A DNA stretch of 64,000 nucleotides from Thermobifida halotolerans (GTDB lineage Bacteria > Actinomycetota > Actinomycetes > Streptosporangiales > Streptosporangiaceae). A program made the translations under genes and the position numbers. The notes under the pieces were generated by a model that was not told the DNA's origin, made no database searches, and saw only the letters and a program-made list of their open reading frames with translations. Shown here one piece after another: positions 55,368-64,000 of the stretch; the first letter of the stretch is position 1; every line of letters starts with the position of its first letter. The stretch lies in the NCBI RefSeq assembly GCF_003574835.2, contig NZ_CP063196.1, positions 4,774,001-4,838,000 of the forward strand, written 5' to 3'.

Positions 55368-56819
55368 TCAGTCCAGCGCCCGCAACTGGTCCAGGAACCA
55401 GCGCTGCGGGGGCAGCGCCGAGGCGGCCTCCGCCAGGCGCTCGGTGCGCCGCCTGCGCTCTGTGTCGTCCATGGTCAGCGCCCGGTGCAGGGCGTCGGCG
55501 GTCTCACTCACGTCGTAGGGGTTGACCAGCAGCGCGTCGCGGCCCAGCTCGTCGGCGGCGCCCGCCTCGGTGGACAGCACCAGCGCCACCCCGTCCAGCG
55601 ACAGCACCGGCCCCTCCTTGGCGACCAGGTTCATGCCGTCGCGGATGGGGTTGACCAGCAGCACGTCGGCGATCTGGTAGGACGCCAGGGAGCGCGGGTA
55701 GTCGTCGTTGACCTCCAGCACCACCGGTGTCCAGTCGTCGGTGCCGAACTCGGCGTTGACCGCCTCGGCGGTCGCGCGCACCGACTCGGTGTAGGCGCGG
55801 TACTCCGCCACACCGCCCCGGCTGGGGTAGGCGAACGCCAGGTGGGTGGCGCGTCCGCGCCACTCGGGCCGTTCGCGCAGCAGCTCGCCGAAGGCCTCCA
55901 GCCCGCGCACGATGTTCTTGGACAGCTCGGTGCGGTCCACCCGCACGACCAGCTTGCGGTCGCCGACGCGCTCGCGCAGTCGGGTCCGCCACCGCGCCAC
56001 GTCGTCGGCCGCGGCCCGCTCGCGCATTCCCTCGGCGTCCGCGCCCAGGCCGTGCACCCCGACCCGCACGATCCGGCCGCCGTGGTCGACGGTGCGGGTG
56101 CCCCAGTTCACCGGGGCGCGCAGGAAGACCTCGCAGCACCGCAGGAACGCGTCGGCCCAGCGCACGCTGAGGAAGCCCAGGTAGTCGGCGCCGAGCATGC
56201 CCTCCAGGAGTTCCCGGCCGATCCCGGCGGGCAGCATCCGGAAGTACTCCGGCGGGGCCCACGGGGTGTGCGAGAAGTGCGTGATGCGCAGGTCCGGACG
56301 GCGCACCCGCAGCATCTGCGGCACCAGAGCCAGGTGGTAGTCCTGCACGGCCACCTTCGCCCCCTCGTCGGCGCCGGTCAGCAGCGCTTCGGCGAAGGCG
56401 GAGTTGTAGGCCCGGTAGTCCGCCCACTCGGCGCGGAACCGCGCGCCGAACGCCGGCTTGTTGGGGGTGTCGTAGAGCATGTGGTGAACAAACCAGAGTG
56501 TGGAGTTCGCCACAGAGTTGTAGGCGTTGCCAAAGGTTTCGGCGGGAATGTCCAGCATGCGTACGCTGGCCCCGCCGACGTCGTATCCGGCCTTGTCCAG
56601 TCGGCCCTCGGGCGCGGCCGCGGCGGCCTTGCGGTCGGCGTCGGACAGTGCCGCGCACACCCACAGCGTGTCGATCTCGGCGGCCACCGAACTCAGCCCG
56701 GAGACCAGGCCGCCACCGCCGCGCCGGGACTTGACGGCGCCGTCGTCTCCGATCGAGAAGGACACTGGTCCCCTGTTGGAAGCGACGAGGATCTGTGCCT
56801 TGTCCACCTGTTGGTCCAC
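55368..56819 (-). CDS. otsA: Trehalose-6-phosphate synthase
   Basis: A 483-aa GT20 glycosyltransferase (GT-B fold) that joins UDP- or GDP-glucose to glucose-6-phosphate. N-terminal ILVASNRGPVSF with the R-GP motif, then VQDYHLALVPQMLR, ITHFSHTPWAPPEYFRMLP, VVRVDRTELSKNIVRGLEAF (nucleotide-sugar site) and the C-terminal DGMNLVAKE and STEAGAADELG loops. GTG at 56819 or 56807 starts it. With otsB this gives the complete OtsA/OtsB trehalose route, split on opposite strands with the Uma2 gene between them. Confidence 0.94.
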   Translation of the reverse strand: MDQQVDKAQILVASNRGPVSFSIGDDGAVKSRRGGGGLVSGLSSVAAEIDTLWVCAALSDADRKAAAAAPEGRLDKAGYDVGGASVRMLDIPAETFGNAYNSVANSTLWFVHHMLYDTPNKPAFGARFRAEWADYRAYNSAFAEALLTGADEGAKVAVQDYHLALVPQMLRVRRPDLRITHFSHTPWAPPEYFRMLPAGIGRELLEGMLGADYLGFLSVRWADAFLRCCEVFLRAPVNWGTRTVDHGGRIVRVGVHGLGADAEGMRERAAADDVARWRTRLRERVGDRKLVVRVDRTELSKNIVRGLEAFGELLRERPEWRGRATHLAFAYPSRGGVAEYRAYTESVRATAEAVNAEFGTDDWTPVVLEVNDDYPRSLASYQIADVLLVNPIRDGMNLVAKEGPVLSLDGVALVLSTEAGAADELGRDALLVNPYDVSETADALHRALTMDDTERRRRTERLAEAASALPPQRWFLDQLRALD

Positions 56820-57074
56820 CTCTCAGCGGTTGGAGTCCGATGCCCCATTTGACTACACGGCCCAAGAGCCGGGGGGAGGCGGGTCGTGTCACACGTTCTG
56901 GTTAGTCTCGCCGGTCGGAGTGCCGTGCAAACCAGTCCGGCGACCTGCTGTCGGCCACGTCCACGTGACCGGGGAAGCGGCGAAGACGAACTACCCCGGA
57001 TGGAAATACCGACACGTTGTCCGTTAAAGTGACCGACAGGTCTCGGTGCGGAACCGAGCGCACAACTTCAGATT

Positions 57075-57210
57075 GCTCATCCAGAGGGGTGGAGGGACAC
57101 GGCCCTGCGAAGCCCCGGCAACCATCTCGGTGCACGTTTCGTCAGGTGCGAGGCGGCCGAGACAGGTGCCAACTCCGTCCCGTCGCCAGGGTGGCGCGGG
57201 GAAGATGAGG
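57075..57210 (+). promoter_or_regulatory. SAM-I riboswitch
   Basis: The S-box core is unmistakable: CTCATCCAGAGGGGTGGAGG at 57076, GGGACACGGCCC, GAAGCCCCGGCAACC, GGTGCCAACTCC, and GATGAG at 57204-57209 closing P1 with CTCATC. P1 ends at the Shine-Dalgarno (AGGGGAGA, 57208-57215) of the downstream gene. In addition ATGAGG (57205-57210) can pair with CCTCAT (57219-57224) over the start codon, an alternative to P1. Such riboswitches normally turn off methionine genes when SAM is plentiful; translational control is implied here since no terminator hairpin follows. Confidence 0.9.
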
Positions 57211-57222
57211 GGAGAACGCCTC

Positions 57223-58491
57223 ATGGCGCTGACCGCCACGGAATCCGCCACGTCCGTCACCGACTCCTTCGGCTCCGCTGTCGCGCTGTCCTGTCGCGAG
57301 TGCGGCGCCCGCTACGACCTCGGTCCCGTCTTCGCCTGCATCGAGTGTTTCGGTCCGCTGGAAGTGGCCTACGACTTCGGCCGGATCACCCGCGAGTCCA
57401 TCGCCCGGGGGCCGAACAACATCTGGCGCTACAAGGCACTCCTGCCGGTCCCGGCCGACGTCGAGGACCTGCCGAACATGAACCCCGGCCAGACCCCGCT
57501 GGTCAGGGCCGACCGGCTCGCCGCCGAACTGGGGCTGCGCTCCCTGTACGTCAAGGACGACTCCGGCAACCCCACGCACTCCTTCAAGGACCGCGTCGTG
57601 GCGATGGCCGTCGAGGCCGCCCGTACCTTCGGCTTTACCACCCTGTCCTGCTCCTCCACCGGCAACCTCGCCGGAGCGGTCGGTGCCGCCGCCGCCCGGG
57701 CCGGGTTCCGGTCGTGTGTGTTCATCCCGGCCGGTCTGGAGGAGGGCAAGGTCGTCATGGCGGCCGTCTACGGCGGCCAACTGGTCGCGATCGACGGCAC
57801 CTACGACGACGTCAACCGGTTCTGCTCCGAACTCATCGGCGACCCGGCCGGTGAGGACTGGGGGTTCGTCAACGTCAACCTGCGCCCCTACTACGCCGAG
57901 GGCTCCAAGACGCTCGCCTACGAGATCGCCGAGCAGTTGGGGTGGCGCGTTCCCGACCAGATCATCATCCCCATCGCTTCCGGCTCCCAGCTCACCAAGA
58001 TCGACAAGGGGTTCCAGGAGCTGATCAAGCTCGGGCTGGTCGAGGACAGGCCGTACCGGGTCTTCGGCGCGCAGGCCACCGGCTGCTCCCCCGTGGCCCG
58101 CGCCTGGGAGAACGGCCACGACGTCATCCAGCCGGTCCGGCCCGACACCATCGCCAAGTCGCTGGCGATCGGCAACCCGGCGGACGGGCCGTACGTGCTC
58201 GACATCTGCCGTCGCACCGGAGGCGCGGTCGAGCACGTGAGCGACTCCGAGATCGTCGACTCGATCAGGCTGCTGGCGCGCACCGAGGGCGTCTTCGCCG
58301 AGACCGCGGGCGGAGTCACCACCGGTGTGCTGCGCAAGCTGCTGGCCGACGGGGTGCTCGACCCCGAGGCCGAGACGGTGGTGTTGAACACCGGAGACGG
58401 GCTCAAGACGCTCAACGCCGTGTCCGGCACCGGAGTCACCGCGACGATCAAGCCGTCGCTGGGCGCCTTCAAGGAGGCCGGACTGCTCTGA
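57223..58491 (+). CDS. metM: MetM-like O-phosphohomoserine sulfhydrylase (threonine synthase family)
   Basis: A 422-aa PLP enzyme of the threonine synthase fold: a Cys-rich zinc-ribbon-like N-terminus (C24/C27/C39/C42), the PLP Lys in NPTHSFKDRVVAM (Lys122), SSTGNLAGAVGAA, and AETAGGVTTGVLRKL. It would be called ThrC on homology, but it is controlled by a SAM riboswitch and followed by a sulfur-carrier gene, exactly the pair (MetM/MetO) I recall reported in Streptomyces, where MetM converts O-phosphohomoserine and thiocarboxylated MetO to homocysteine. This is a likely methionine route here. Whether it also makes threonine is open; the name thrC is the alternative. Confidence 0.8.
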   Translation: MALTATESATSVTDSFGSAVALSCRECGARYDLGPVFACIECFGPLEVAYDFGRITRESIARGPNNIWRYKALLPVPADVEDLPNMNPGQTPLVRADRLAAELGLRSLYVKDDSGNPTHSFKDRVVAMAVEAARTFGFTTLSCSSTGNLAGAVGAAAARAGFRSCVFIPAGLEEGKVVMAAVYGGQLVAIDGTYDDVNRFCSELIGDPAGEDWGFVNVNLRPYYAEGSKTLAYEIAEQLGWRVPDQIIIPIASGSQLTKIDKGFQELIKLGLVEDRPYRVFGAQATGCSPVARAWENGHDVIQPVRPDTIAKSLAIGNPADGPYVLDICRRTGGAVEHVSDSEIVDSIRLLARTEGVFAETAGGVTTGVLRKLLADGVLDPEAETVVLNTGDGLKTLNAVSGTGVTATIKPSLGAFKEAGLL

Positions 58492-58540
58492 GGCGTCGGT
58501 CCGTTCCCGTCGAGTCGAAAAGAACCAAGGAGTCCCAGCG

Positions 58541-58819
58541 ATGAGCGTCAGTGTCCGAGTCCCCACCATTCTGCGCACCTACACCAAGGGGCAGGCCGAG
58601 GTGACGGCTGAGGGGAGCACCCTGAAGGAGGTGCTGGCCGACCTGGAGGCCAACCACTCCGGCATCCAGGCCCGCATTCTCGACGACAGCGGCAGGATCC
58701 GCCGCTTCGTCAACGTCTACGTGGGAGACGAGGACGTCCGGTTCGCCGACGGCCTGGACACCCCGACCCCGCAGGGCGTCCAGGTGTCGATCATCCCGGC
58801 GGTCGCGGGCGGCTGCTGA
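58541..58819 (+). CDS. metO: MoaD/ThiS-family sulfur carrier protein (MetO-like)
   Basis: A 92-aa ubiquitin-fold protein: SVRVPTILRTYTKGQAEVTAEG, LADLEANHSGIQARILDDSGRIRRFVNVYVGDEDVRF and the C-terminal VSIIPAVAGGC. The carrier Gly-Gly is followed by one extra Cys (codons GGC GGC TGC TGA), so a peptidase would have to trim it before E1-type activation and thiocarboxylation. It is related to CysO/MoaD. It lies 49 bp after metM; the pair fits a sulfur-carrier-dependent homocysteine synthesis. The ATG has AAGGAG upstream. Confidence 0.88.
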   Translation: MSVSVRVPTILRTYTKGQAEVTAEGSTLKEVLADLEANHSGIQARILDDSGRIRRFVNVYVGDEDVRFADGLDTPTPQGVQVSIIPAVAGGC

Positions 58820-58846
58820 ACAGGTCCGCGGCGGTGTGAGCCGATC

Positions 58847-58873
58847 CGGCCGGAGCGCGGTGCGCTCCGGCCG
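58847..58873 (+). terminator. Hairpin terminator after metO
   Basis: Perfect 12-bp stem CGGCCGGAGCGC (58847-58858), loop GGT, complement at 58862-58873, followed by TTTCCGTTT. Confidence 0.85.
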
Positions 58874-58968
58874 TTTCCGTTTCCCGAGGAACGCGGGAAA
58901 GTTGGGCAACGGCCGGTTTTGGCCGCTCTGACCTGCGGGTAGCGACCAGAAGAAGAATCCGCGAGACA

Positions 58969-59032
58969 TTTGCACTCCCATCCTGAGAGTGCTAAAAAGA
59001 GACCGTTAGCACTCTCAGGACGTGAGTGCTAA
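58969..59032 (+). promoter_or_regulatory. Two CIRCE elements before groEL
   Basis: TTTGCACTC-N9-GAGTGCTAA (58969-58995, one mismatch) and TTAGCACTC-N9-GAGTGCTAA (59006-59032, perfect). These are HrcA operators. The first overlaps a TTGCAC/GCTAAA promoter candidate. groEL starts 126 bp on. Confidence 0.95.
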
Positions 59033-59151
59033 ATCGCGGATCGAGACGATGAGGTCGCGACTTCCGGCAGACGGGTGCCGGGCAGCCGCGGCCATCCGTC
59101 GCGGGCGTCGGCTCGTTCCCTCGCGTATCAGCCCGGTCTCGGGAGGACTAG

Positions 59152-60786
<1,635 letters not shown>

Positions 60787-60814
60787 TCCGCACCGCGGCG
60801 TCACACACGTCCAC

Positions 60815-60844
60815 AGGGGACGGTCCCTTCCGGGACCGTCCCCT
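60815..60844 (+). terminator. Hairpin terminator after groEL
   Basis: Stem AGGGGACGGTCCC (60815-60827), loop TTCC, complement at 60832-60844, followed by TTCGTGC. Confidence 0.9.
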
Positions 60845-60883
60845 TCGTGCTGTCCGGACCCGTGGCCGCGGCCCTTCGCGGGG

Positions 60884-61309
60884 TCAGCCCTCCACCAGTC
60901 CCCGCCGCGCCAGCTCCTCCAGCACCCGCACCCCCGCCGGAGGGCACCGGTCGGCGTCGGCCGCGGTGAACCAGGCGAGCTCGGCGATCTCGGAACTGGG
61001 GGCGAGCGTCCCGGCGAACTCGGCGGTGTAGCAGGCCAGCCTGACCCGGGTGCCCTCCGGATAGCCGTGCGCGGCCGCGTCGACCACCGTGAACAGTTCC
61101 AGCGTCGCCGGGTCGAGCCGTACCGACACCTCTTCGGCGACCTCCCGCGTCAGCGCCTCGGCGTCGCTCTCACCCGGTTCGCGCTTGCCTCCCGGAAGGT
61201 AGAAGACGTCCTTGCCGGTGGAGCGGACCTTGAGCACTCTTCCGTCGCGAACGTGCACCCAGGCCAGCGCGTCCACGAGGGCGGGGGCGGCGGTGTCGGA
61301 GAAGTCCAT
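60884..61309 (-). CDS. Nudix hydrolase
   Basis: A 141-aa protein with a Nudix box matching Gx5Ex7REUxEExGU: GGKREPGESDAEALTREVAEEV. The N-terminal strands (LAWVHVRDGRVLKVRSTGKDVFYLP) and C-terminal helix are normal. It would hydrolyse a nucleoside diphosphate derivative; no substrate signature is apparent. Its start is 84 bp from the divergent membrane-protein gene. Confidence 0.9.
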   Translation of the reverse strand: MDFSDTAAPALVDALAWVHVRDGRVLKVRSTGKDVFYLPGGKREPGESDAEALTREVAEEVSVRLDPATLELFTVVDAAAHGYPEGTRVRLACYTAEFAGTLAPSSEIAELAWFTAADADRCPPAGVRVLEELARRGLVEG

Positions 61310-61393
61310 GCCCCAACCCTAGAACCTCCTCCCCGTGCCGTTTTGCGGGGAACTGTAGGCACGAATCGGACTTTCCGGGGTACCGTCAAAGGG

Positions 61394-61759
61394 GTGTCGT
61401 CCTCACAGAACCGGACCGGAGAGGCGCCCGCGGCAGCCGCGGCGCTGACGATCCTCGCGGTCGTGGACGTCACGACGGCGGCCACGTACTCGCTGTTGGC
61501 TTTCACGGAATCGGGAGACAAGGTGTTCTGCGGTGATCCGCTGGAGCAGGGCTACCAGAAATGCGTTGACCAGATGGCGTTGTTCGCCGGAGCCTCGCTG
61601 ATCCCCGCGATGCTCGCCCTGGCCTTGATGGTGGCCGCCTTCGCCGCTCCCATCCTCCGGAGCAGACCCGCCCTGCGCGCCCAGACCCTCGGGTACTCGC
61701 TGGTGGCGTGGGTGATCGCGGGCGGCACCCTGCTGATGGGCTGGCTGCCCGCCATCTGA
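61394..61759 (+). CDS. Small membrane protein of unknown function (121 aa)
   Basis: GTG at 61394 opens a 121-codon frame with three membrane helices (AAAALTILAVVDVTTAATYSLLAF, ALFAGASLIPAMLALALMVAAFAAPI, LGYSLVAWVIAGGTLLMGWL). An extracellular loop with two Cys (CGDPLEQGYQKC) lies after TM1. No family is recognised. The ribosome site AAAGG is very near the start, so translation may be leaderless. Confidence 0.7.
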   Translation: MSSSQNRTGEAPAAAAALTILAVVDVTTAATYSLLAFTESGDKVFCGDPLEQGYQKCVDQMALFAGASLIPAMLALALMVAAFAAPILRSRPALRAQTLGYSLVAWVIAGGTLLMGWLPAI

Positions 61760-61781
61760 GCACACCGTTGATCGTGGGAGA

Positions 61782-62504
61782 TCACCGGTACCGGAGGAGT
61801 TCGGACACGGTCACGAACTCGTAGCCGTCGGCCCGCAGCGACTCGACGACGGGAGCGATCGCGGCACGGCTCGCCTCCCGGCTGTCGTACATCACGTGCA
61901 GCAGGACGATCGACCCGGGCCGCACCTGCCGCACCGTCTGGGCCACGATCGTGTCGGCGTCGGCGGTCGCGTCGGAGTCCGGTTCGACGTCCCAGGTCAC
62001 CGTGGTCCTGCCGTGCTCGGCCAGGTACCGCGGGAGCACGTAGAGCTTCTTGCCGTTGGGGGGACGGAAGGTGATCTCCCCCGAGTAGCCGGTCGCGCGG
62101 ATCGCCTCGTCGGTGCGCTCGATCTCCGAGGCGACGAAGTCGGGGGAGTGGAACACCATCCGCCGGTGCGAGTAGGAGTGGTTGCCCAGCTCGTGCCCGG
62201 CCCCGGCGATGAGCCGACCCGCACCGGGGTTCTCCTCCAGTTCCCGACCGGTCAGGTAGAAGGTGGCCGTGACGTCGAGTTCCGCCAGCGTGGCCAGAAC
62301 CTCCTCGGTGTACTCGGTGGGACCGTCGTCGAAGGTCAGCGCCACGACGCGCGCGTCGGTCGCCACCCGGTGCACGAGGGTCCCGCCGAGCTGGAAGGTG
62401 CGCGAGTTCACCAGGGTGTTCAGGCCCCACAGGACGAGAGAGAGGCAGAGCAGGACCGAGGCACCGACCAGGACGCGGCGGCGCCGGGCCGAACGTGGGG
62501 ACAT
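61782..62504 (-). CDS. Polysaccharide deacetylase (NodB domain)
   Basis: A 240-aa membrane-anchored protein: a signal anchor (VLVGASVLLCLSLVLWGLNTLV), then the NodB barrel with VALTFDDGPTEYTEEVL (catalytic Asp, metal Asp), GHELGNHSYSHRRM (metal His pair) and FRPPNGKK (catalytic Arg region). The usual LHD of motif 5 is replaced in LLHVMYDSR. Probably deacetylates peptidoglycan or another cell-wall polymer outside the membrane. Its start is 74 bp from the helicase gene end, same strand. Confidence 0.9.
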   Translation of the reverse strand: MSPRSARRRRVLVGASVLLCLSLVLWGLNTLVNSRTFQLGGTLVHRVATDARVVALTFDDGPTEYTEEVLATLAELDVTATFYLTGRELEENPGAGRLIAGAGHELGNHSYSHRRMVFHSPDFVASEIERTDEAIRATGYSGEITFRPPNGKKLYVLPRYLAEHGRTTVTWDVEPDSDATADADTIVAQTVRQVRPGSIVLLHVMYDSREASRAAIAPVVESLRADGYEFVTVSELLRYR

Positions 62505-62577
62505 GTCACTCCCGACCGGAACGAAGGGGGCGGCGGGAGCCTACCACCGTCCGTTCCCACCGGGGCGCGCGGCGAGA

Positions 62578-63999
62578 TCAGATCTCGCCGCCCGCCAGCA
62601 CGTCGTCGGCGTCCACGATCCGGTAGGCGTAGCCCTGTTCGGCGAGGAAGCGCTGCCGGTGGGCCGCGTAGTCCTGGTCGAGGGTGTCGCGCGCCACCAC
62701 CGCGTAGAACCGGGCGGCCCGGCGGTCGCCCTTGGGACGCAGCACCCGGCCCAGGCGCTGCGCCTCCTCCTGGCGGGAGCCGAAGGACCCCGAGACCTGG
62801 ATGGCCACGGACGCCTCGGGCAGGTCGACGGAGAAGTTGGCGACCTTGGACACCACCAGGGTGTGCAGCCCACCCGACCGGAACGCGTCGAACAGCCGCT
62901 CCCGCTCCCTCACCGGGGTCTCCCCCTTGATGACGGGCGTGTCCAGTTCCGCGCCGATCTCGTCCAACTGGTCGATGTAGGAGCCGATCACCAGCGTCCG
63001 CTCGCCCTCGTGCCGCTGCACCAGTTCCCGCACGACCGAGGTCTTGACGGGGGTGGAGGCGCAGAACCGGTAGCGGTCCTCCGGTTCGGCGGTGGCGTAG
63101 GCCAGCCGCTCGGACTCGGTGAGCGTGACCCGTACCTCCACGCAGTCGGCCGGGGCGATCCACCCCTGGTTCTCCATCTCCTTCCAGGGCGCGTCGTAGC
63201 GTTTGGGACCGATCAGCGAGAACACGTCGCCCTCGCGGCCGTCCTCGCGCACCAGCGTCGCCGTCAGTCCCAGACGGCGGCGCGCCTGGAGGTCCGCGGT
63301 CATGCGGAAGATCGGCGCGGGCAGCAGGTGCACCTCGTCGTAGACGATCAGCCCCCAGTCGCGCGCCTCGAACAGTTCCAGGTGGGTGTGGACGCCCTTC
63401 CGGCGCGACGCCATGACCTGGTAGGTGGCGATGGTGACCGGGCGGATCTCCTTGCGGGCGCCCGAGTACTCGCCGATCTCGTCCTCGGTGAGCGAGGTGC
63501 GGCGCAGCAGTTCGGAGCGCCACTGGTGCACCGAGACGGTGTTGGTGACCAGGATCAGCGTGGTGGCCCCGGTGCGGGCCATCGCCGCCGCGCCCACGAC
63601 GGTCTTGCCCGCCCCGCACGGCAGCACGACCACGCCCGAGCCGCCCGCGTCGAAGCTGTCGACCGCCGCGCGCTGGTAGTCGCGCAACCGCCAGCCGTTC
63701 TCCTCCAGGTCGATCCGGTGCGCCTCGCCGTCGACGTACCCGGCCAGGTCCTCGGCGGGCCAGCCGAGTTTGAGCAGGGCCTGTTTGAGGTTGCCGCGTT
63801 CGCTGGGGTGCACCGCGACGGTGTCGGACTCGATGCGCGCACCCAGCATCGGCCTGATCCGGCGGGAGCGCACCACCTCCTCCAGCACCGCCCGGTCCAG
63901 CGCCTGGAGCACCAGGCCGTGCGTCGGGTGGGAGAGCAGTTGCAGCCGCCCGTAGCGGCCCATCGTCTCGGCGACGTCCACCAGCAGTGAGTGCGGCAC
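62578..63999 (-). CDS. XPB-type DNA helicase, 3' part (start beyond the window)
   Basis: 473 residues are visible of a superfamily 2 helicase of the XPB/ERCC3 type (about 540-550 aa in mycobacteria). An N-terminal DRD-like domain (LLVDVAETMGRYGRLQLLSHPTHGLVL) is followed by Walker A LPCGAGKTVV, DEVH box YDEVHLLP, GLTATLVREDGRE and motif VI QRLGRVLRPKGDRR. The first roughly 70 residues lie past the window edge. Actinobacterial XPB proteins unwind 3'-5' and probably take part in DNA repair, with the nuclease Bax1 partner found in archaea missing here. Confidence 0.92.
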   Translation of the reverse strand: MPHSLLVDVAETMGRYGRLQLLSHPTHGLVLQALDRAVLEEVVRSRRIRPMLGARIESDTVAVHPSERGNLKQALLKLGWPAEDLAGYVDGEAHRIDLEENGWRLRDYQRAAVDSFDAGGSGVVVLPCGAGKTVVGAAAMARTGATTLILVTNTVSVHQWRSELLRRTSLTEDEIGEYSGARKEIRPVTIATYQVMASRRKGVHTHLELFEARDWGLIVYDEVHLLPAPIFRMTADLQARRRLGLTATLVREDGREGDVFSLIGPKRYDAPWKEMENQGWIAPADCVEVRVTLTESERLAYATAEPEDRYRFCASTPVKTSVVRELVQRHEGERTLVIGSYIDQLDEIGAELDTPVIKGETPVRERERLFDAFRSGGLHTLVVSKVANFSVDLPEASVAIQVSGSFGSRQEEAQRLGRVLRPKGDRRAARFYAVVARDTLDQDYAAHRQRFLAEQGYAYRIVDADDVLAGGEI

Positions 64000-64000
64000 G

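Overview
The window is high-GC chromosomal DNA from an actinomycete. The gene content and order (dnaK-grpE-dnaJ-hspR, a lone groEL under CIRCE control, a SAM-riboswitch-controlled threonine-synthase-like gene followed by a sulfur-carrier gene, XRE/DUF397 modules, DUF3263, a SigR-like sigma factor, bkdABC) fit a filamentous actinobacterium. My inference is a member of the Nocardiopsaceae (Nocardiopsis/Thermobifida type); the genus cannot be settled from the sequence alone. Most of the window is housekeeping. There are no CRISPR arrays, no intact insertion sequences and no obvious prophage.

Layout. 0-4.2 kb: 3' end of a thioredoxin gene, then minus-strand hisE-hisG-methyltransferase, a short-chain dehydrogenase, an anti-sigma-type ATPase and a solitary purS. 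4.6-9.1 kb: a SigR-like ECF sigma gene without an adjacent anti-sigma gene, then bkdABC (E1alpha, E1beta, E2). 9.3-12.5 kb: a small protein, a DEDDh exonuclease, a BCCT transporter with an unusual initiation region and a tiny membrane peptide. 12.5-13.4 kb: a non-coding stretch with repeats and hairpins beside a truncated XRE/DUF5753 remnant and a DUF397 gene. 13.4-16.1 kb: a YidC-like insertase, a DUF6412-type small protein and a strongly divergent HemC-like protein. 16.2-21.8 kb: KDPG aldolase and KDG kinase, an NlpC/P60 hydrolase, a GNAT, a DivIVA-like coiled-coil protein and a gamma carbonic anhydrase. 21.9-27 kb: a giant duplicated P-type ATPase between two small genes. 27-29 kb: a lower-GC intergenic region with a DasR-like site, then a Sel1-repeat protein. 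29.2-31.3 kb: a membrane FeS oxidoreductase. 31.7-38.8 kb: the heat-shock cluster dnaK-grpE-dnaJ-hspR-clpB. 39-41.5 kb: a winged-helix regulator and an ABC-2 exporter linked by GTAC-centred palindromes. 42-48.2 kb: acyl-CoA dehydrogenase with a paired operator, a DUF2637-like membrane protein, cysS and rlmB. 48.2-49.2 kb: tRNA-Thr followed by an IS30-type transposase remnant and a decayed XRE-DUF397 module. 50.1-52.4 kb: two convergent genes whose products look like catalytically dead enzymes (serine beta-lactamase fold and subtilase). 52.4-56.8 kb: SAM hydroxide adenosyltransferase, DUF3263, otsB, a Uma2-type protein and otsA. 57-60.8 kb: SAM riboswitch, metM-like and metO-like genes, two CIRCE elements and groEL. 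60.9-64 kb: Nudix hydrolase, a membrane protein, a polysaccharide deacetylase and the 3' part of an XPB-type helicase.

The most interesting items are the riboswitch-controlled MetM/MetO-type methionine route with a GG-Cys carrier tail, the HemC-like protein lacking the cofactor cysteine, the neighbouring pseudoenzymes at 50-52 kb, the duplicated P-type ATPase, and the structured initiation region of the BCCT gene.
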